DNA of 5,808 nt from Methanosarcinaceae archaeon (lineage in GTDB: Archaea > Halobacteriota > Methanosarcinia > Methanosarcinales > Methanosarcinaceae), in the NCBI GenBank assembly GCA_030596385.1, contig JAUVKD010000073.1:1-5808 (forward strand). The letters run 5' to 3'. This document shows, in pieces, positions 5,052 through 5,808 of the stretch; within the stretch, counting starts at the first letter, position 1, and the number at the start of each line of letters is the position of its first letter. The notes under the pieces were generated by a model. That model was not told the origin of the DNA. It ran no database searches and saw only the letters and a list, made by a program, of their open reading frames with translations. A program made the translations under genes and the position numbers.

Positions 5052-5074
5052 GCACCATAAACCGGAGATAAATG

Positions 5075-5455
5075 ATGGACAAACCAAAAAAAGACAACCG
5101 ACACTCGATCGCGATGCGGAATGATGACTTGTTTAATTTACTAAGTAAACAGGCCAAACACCGAGGGGTCACTGTAGAAAAAGTGATCGAGCAGTACGTC
5201 GAGGAATCAACCAAAGATGAATACGCACGATTTGAAAAAATGTACAAAGCAATGCGGAGGGAATATATTCTTATAAATGGGGCGGAACACGAAACTGAGC
5301 AGGACACGCATATGTTAGACACATGGTGGACGTACATGGTTAATATGTCCCGTGGGTTTTTCGACACACGGGCCGTGACTAATCTATTATGCGATAACAT
5401 CCAAATAGTAAAATCAGACAAAAATGAAGGAGCCACTAATGACAAACAAAAATGA
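5075..5455 (+). CDS. Ribbon-helix-helix-type DNA-binding protein, paralogue A
   Basis: A 126-residue protein with an N-terminal ribbon-helix-helix-like module: strand RHSIAMRNDD (9-18), helix LFNLLSKQAKHRG (19-31), turn, then helix TVEKVIEQYVEES (33-45). The remainder is a mainly helical extension, probably for oligomerisation, including EKMYKAMRREYILING (54-69) and a Trp-rich helix DTWWTYMVNM (82-91). Ribbon-helix-helix dimers bind short palindromic or tandem sites, and the GTGCAC cluster directly upstream is the obvious candidate operator or centromere. ATG 5072 and 5075 are adjacent. ATG 5075 is preferred because GGAG at 5064-5067 then has 7-base spacing rather than 4. The 3' end overlaps the next gene by 17 bases, and that gene encodes a related protein. 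The DNA-binding role is inferred from fold pattern and context. Confidence 0.8.
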   Translation: MDKPKKDNRHSIAMRNDDLFNLLSKQAKHRGVTVEKVIEQYVEESTKDEYARFEKMYKAMRREYILINGAEHETEQDTHMLDTWWTYMVNMSRGFFDTRAVTNLLCDNIQIVKSDKNEGATNDKQK

Positions 5456-5801
5456 AACACCACCACGGCACATGATCTCCATGAAAGGTGATAAGCATTA
5501 TGAGAGGCTCAAACGAGAGGCATCAATCCGGGGAATATCCATCGGAGAAGTAATCGAAGATTATATCGCGGAATTCGACAAAGACAAATTCACACGACTC
5601 AAAAAAATACACACTGAGATGCGGATGGAATACAGCCGATTAAAAGGCGAGGCATACGAATCAGAACAGACCAAAGCCTTATTCGATGTAATGTGGTACA
5701 TAATTTATAATCTGGTAATCGGAGCCATCAAAGAGAAGGATGTCCTAAAATTATTGCGCGATAACATGAATGCAGTACGAACAGAGAACAATCCAGATTA
5801 G
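5439..5801 (+). CDS. Ribbon-helix-helix-type DNA-binding protein, paralogue B
   Basis: A 120-residue paralogue of the preceding protein, aligned along nearly its whole length. Matching segments include RHMISMKGDK (10-19) with RHSIAMRNDD, RGISIGEVIEDYIAE (31-45) with RGVTVEKVIEQYVEE, MRMEYSRLKGEAYESEQ (61-77) with MRREYILINGAEHETEQ, and LLRDNMNAV (105-113) with LLCDNIQIV. This implies tandem gene duplication. The N-terminus has the same strand-helix-helix layout, so DNA binding is likely. The extension may allow homo- or hetero-oligomers with paralogue A. ATG 5439 is chosen over ATG 5424, because GGAG at 5429-5432 lies 6 bases before it and would fall inside the longer form. The start lies within the end of the upstream gene, indicating coupled expression. 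The stop is 7 bases before the window ends. Confidence 0.8.
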   Translation: MTNKNETPPRHMISMKGDKHYERLKREASIRGISIGEVIEDYIAEFDKDKFTRLKKIHTEMRMEYSRLKGEAYESEQTKALFDVMWYIIYNLVIGAIKEKDVLKLLRDNMNAVRTENNPD

Positions 5802-5808
5802 CCTGAGA

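Larger units (their letters stand above)
4666..5074. promoter_or_regulatory. Non-coding control region: candidate origin, partition site or operator
   Basis: About 400 bases without a convincing gene. It holds nine GTGCAC palindromes (starting at 4708, 4743, 4754, 4767, 4778, 4785, 5027, 5034 and 5045) in two clusters around a 226-bp spacer (4796-5021). The spacer is A/T-rich, most of all at 4941-5003. It also contains a 12-bp direct repeat, CAAAAAAAGCAC, at 4820-4831 and 4860-4871. Iterons beside an A/T-rich segment, upstream of DNA-binding protein genes, are the usual layout of plasmid origins, centromere-like partition sites and autoregulated promoters. The sequence does not decide between these. 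Confidence 0.55.

Noticed and set aside
4706..5071. A 121-codon plus-strand frame across the GTGCAC region
   Set aside because: Its Cys/His-rich start and its VHSAQ pieces are simply GTGCAC repeats read as codons. It has no ribosome site, and its composition is not protein-like.
4928..5071. Short frame beginning GTGATGAGATTG after a GGTGATG
   Set aside because: It is the end of the repeat-derived frame. There is no room for a ribosome site, and the product again ends in repeat-encoded residues.
4957..5466. A 169-codon minus-strand frame
   Set aside because: It is antisense to the paralogue A gene, which has a ribosome site, a paralogue and a plausible fold. The minus-strand product is a shadow.

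Overview
The window looks like accessory DNA from an archaeon, either a provirus or a plasmid-like element. A methanogen-type euryarchaeal host is my best guess. The evidence is threefold. Several genes have an A/T-rich TATA-type box centred 27-30 bp before the ATG with no Shine-Dalgarno sequence, as in leaderless archaeal transcripts. Other genes have GGAG-type ribosome sites. The small accessory proteins are of ribbon-helix-helix type, beside a TnpB element of the kind common in euryarchaea. The host assignment is inference, because no ribosomal or core metabolic gene is present.

Layout. (1) Positions 1-2305, plus strand: three closely spaced genes for virion surface or tail-fibre-like proteins. 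The first has His-x-His needle-like motifs and is open to the window edge. The second carries the phage fibre signature DHGxLxGLxDDDHTHYL. The third has a beta-sandwich-like N-terminus followed by the first turns of a pectate-lyase-like beta-helix. (2) Positions 2319-2794, minus strand: a two-gene unit coupled by an ATGA overlap. It encodes a 38-residue ribbon-helix-helix-like peptide, missed by length filters, and a membrane-anchored protein with a possible Cys/His active site. (3) About 2840-4136: an IS200/IS605-family, tnpB-only element with an intact RuvC nuclease, matching hairpins at both ends and a probable omega-RNA at its right end. (4) Positions 4189-4665: a 158-residue protein of unknown function behind a duplicated 20-bp promoter sequence. 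(5) Positions 4666-5074: a non-coding control region with nine GTGCAC palindromes. They are arranged as two inverted clusters around a 226-bp A/T-rich spacer. (6) Positions 5075-5801: two overlapping paralogous genes for ribbon-helix-helix-type proteins.

How it may fit together. Removing the tnpB element leaves a divergent promoter region of roughly 97 bp between the minus-strand pair and the 158-residue gene, so the element seems to have landed between two regulatory genes. Each regulatory gene is preceded by its own short repeat array: GTGTAT three times at 9-bp period, a 20-bp direct repeat, and TGTGCAC heptads. This suggests several autoregulated DNA-binding proteins. The GTGCAC region next to the paralogous pair is the strongest candidate for an undescribed system, as an operator, partition site or replication origin. 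The 20-bp repeat before the 158-residue gene is also the sequence that the TnpB omega-RNA would be expected to use as its guide.
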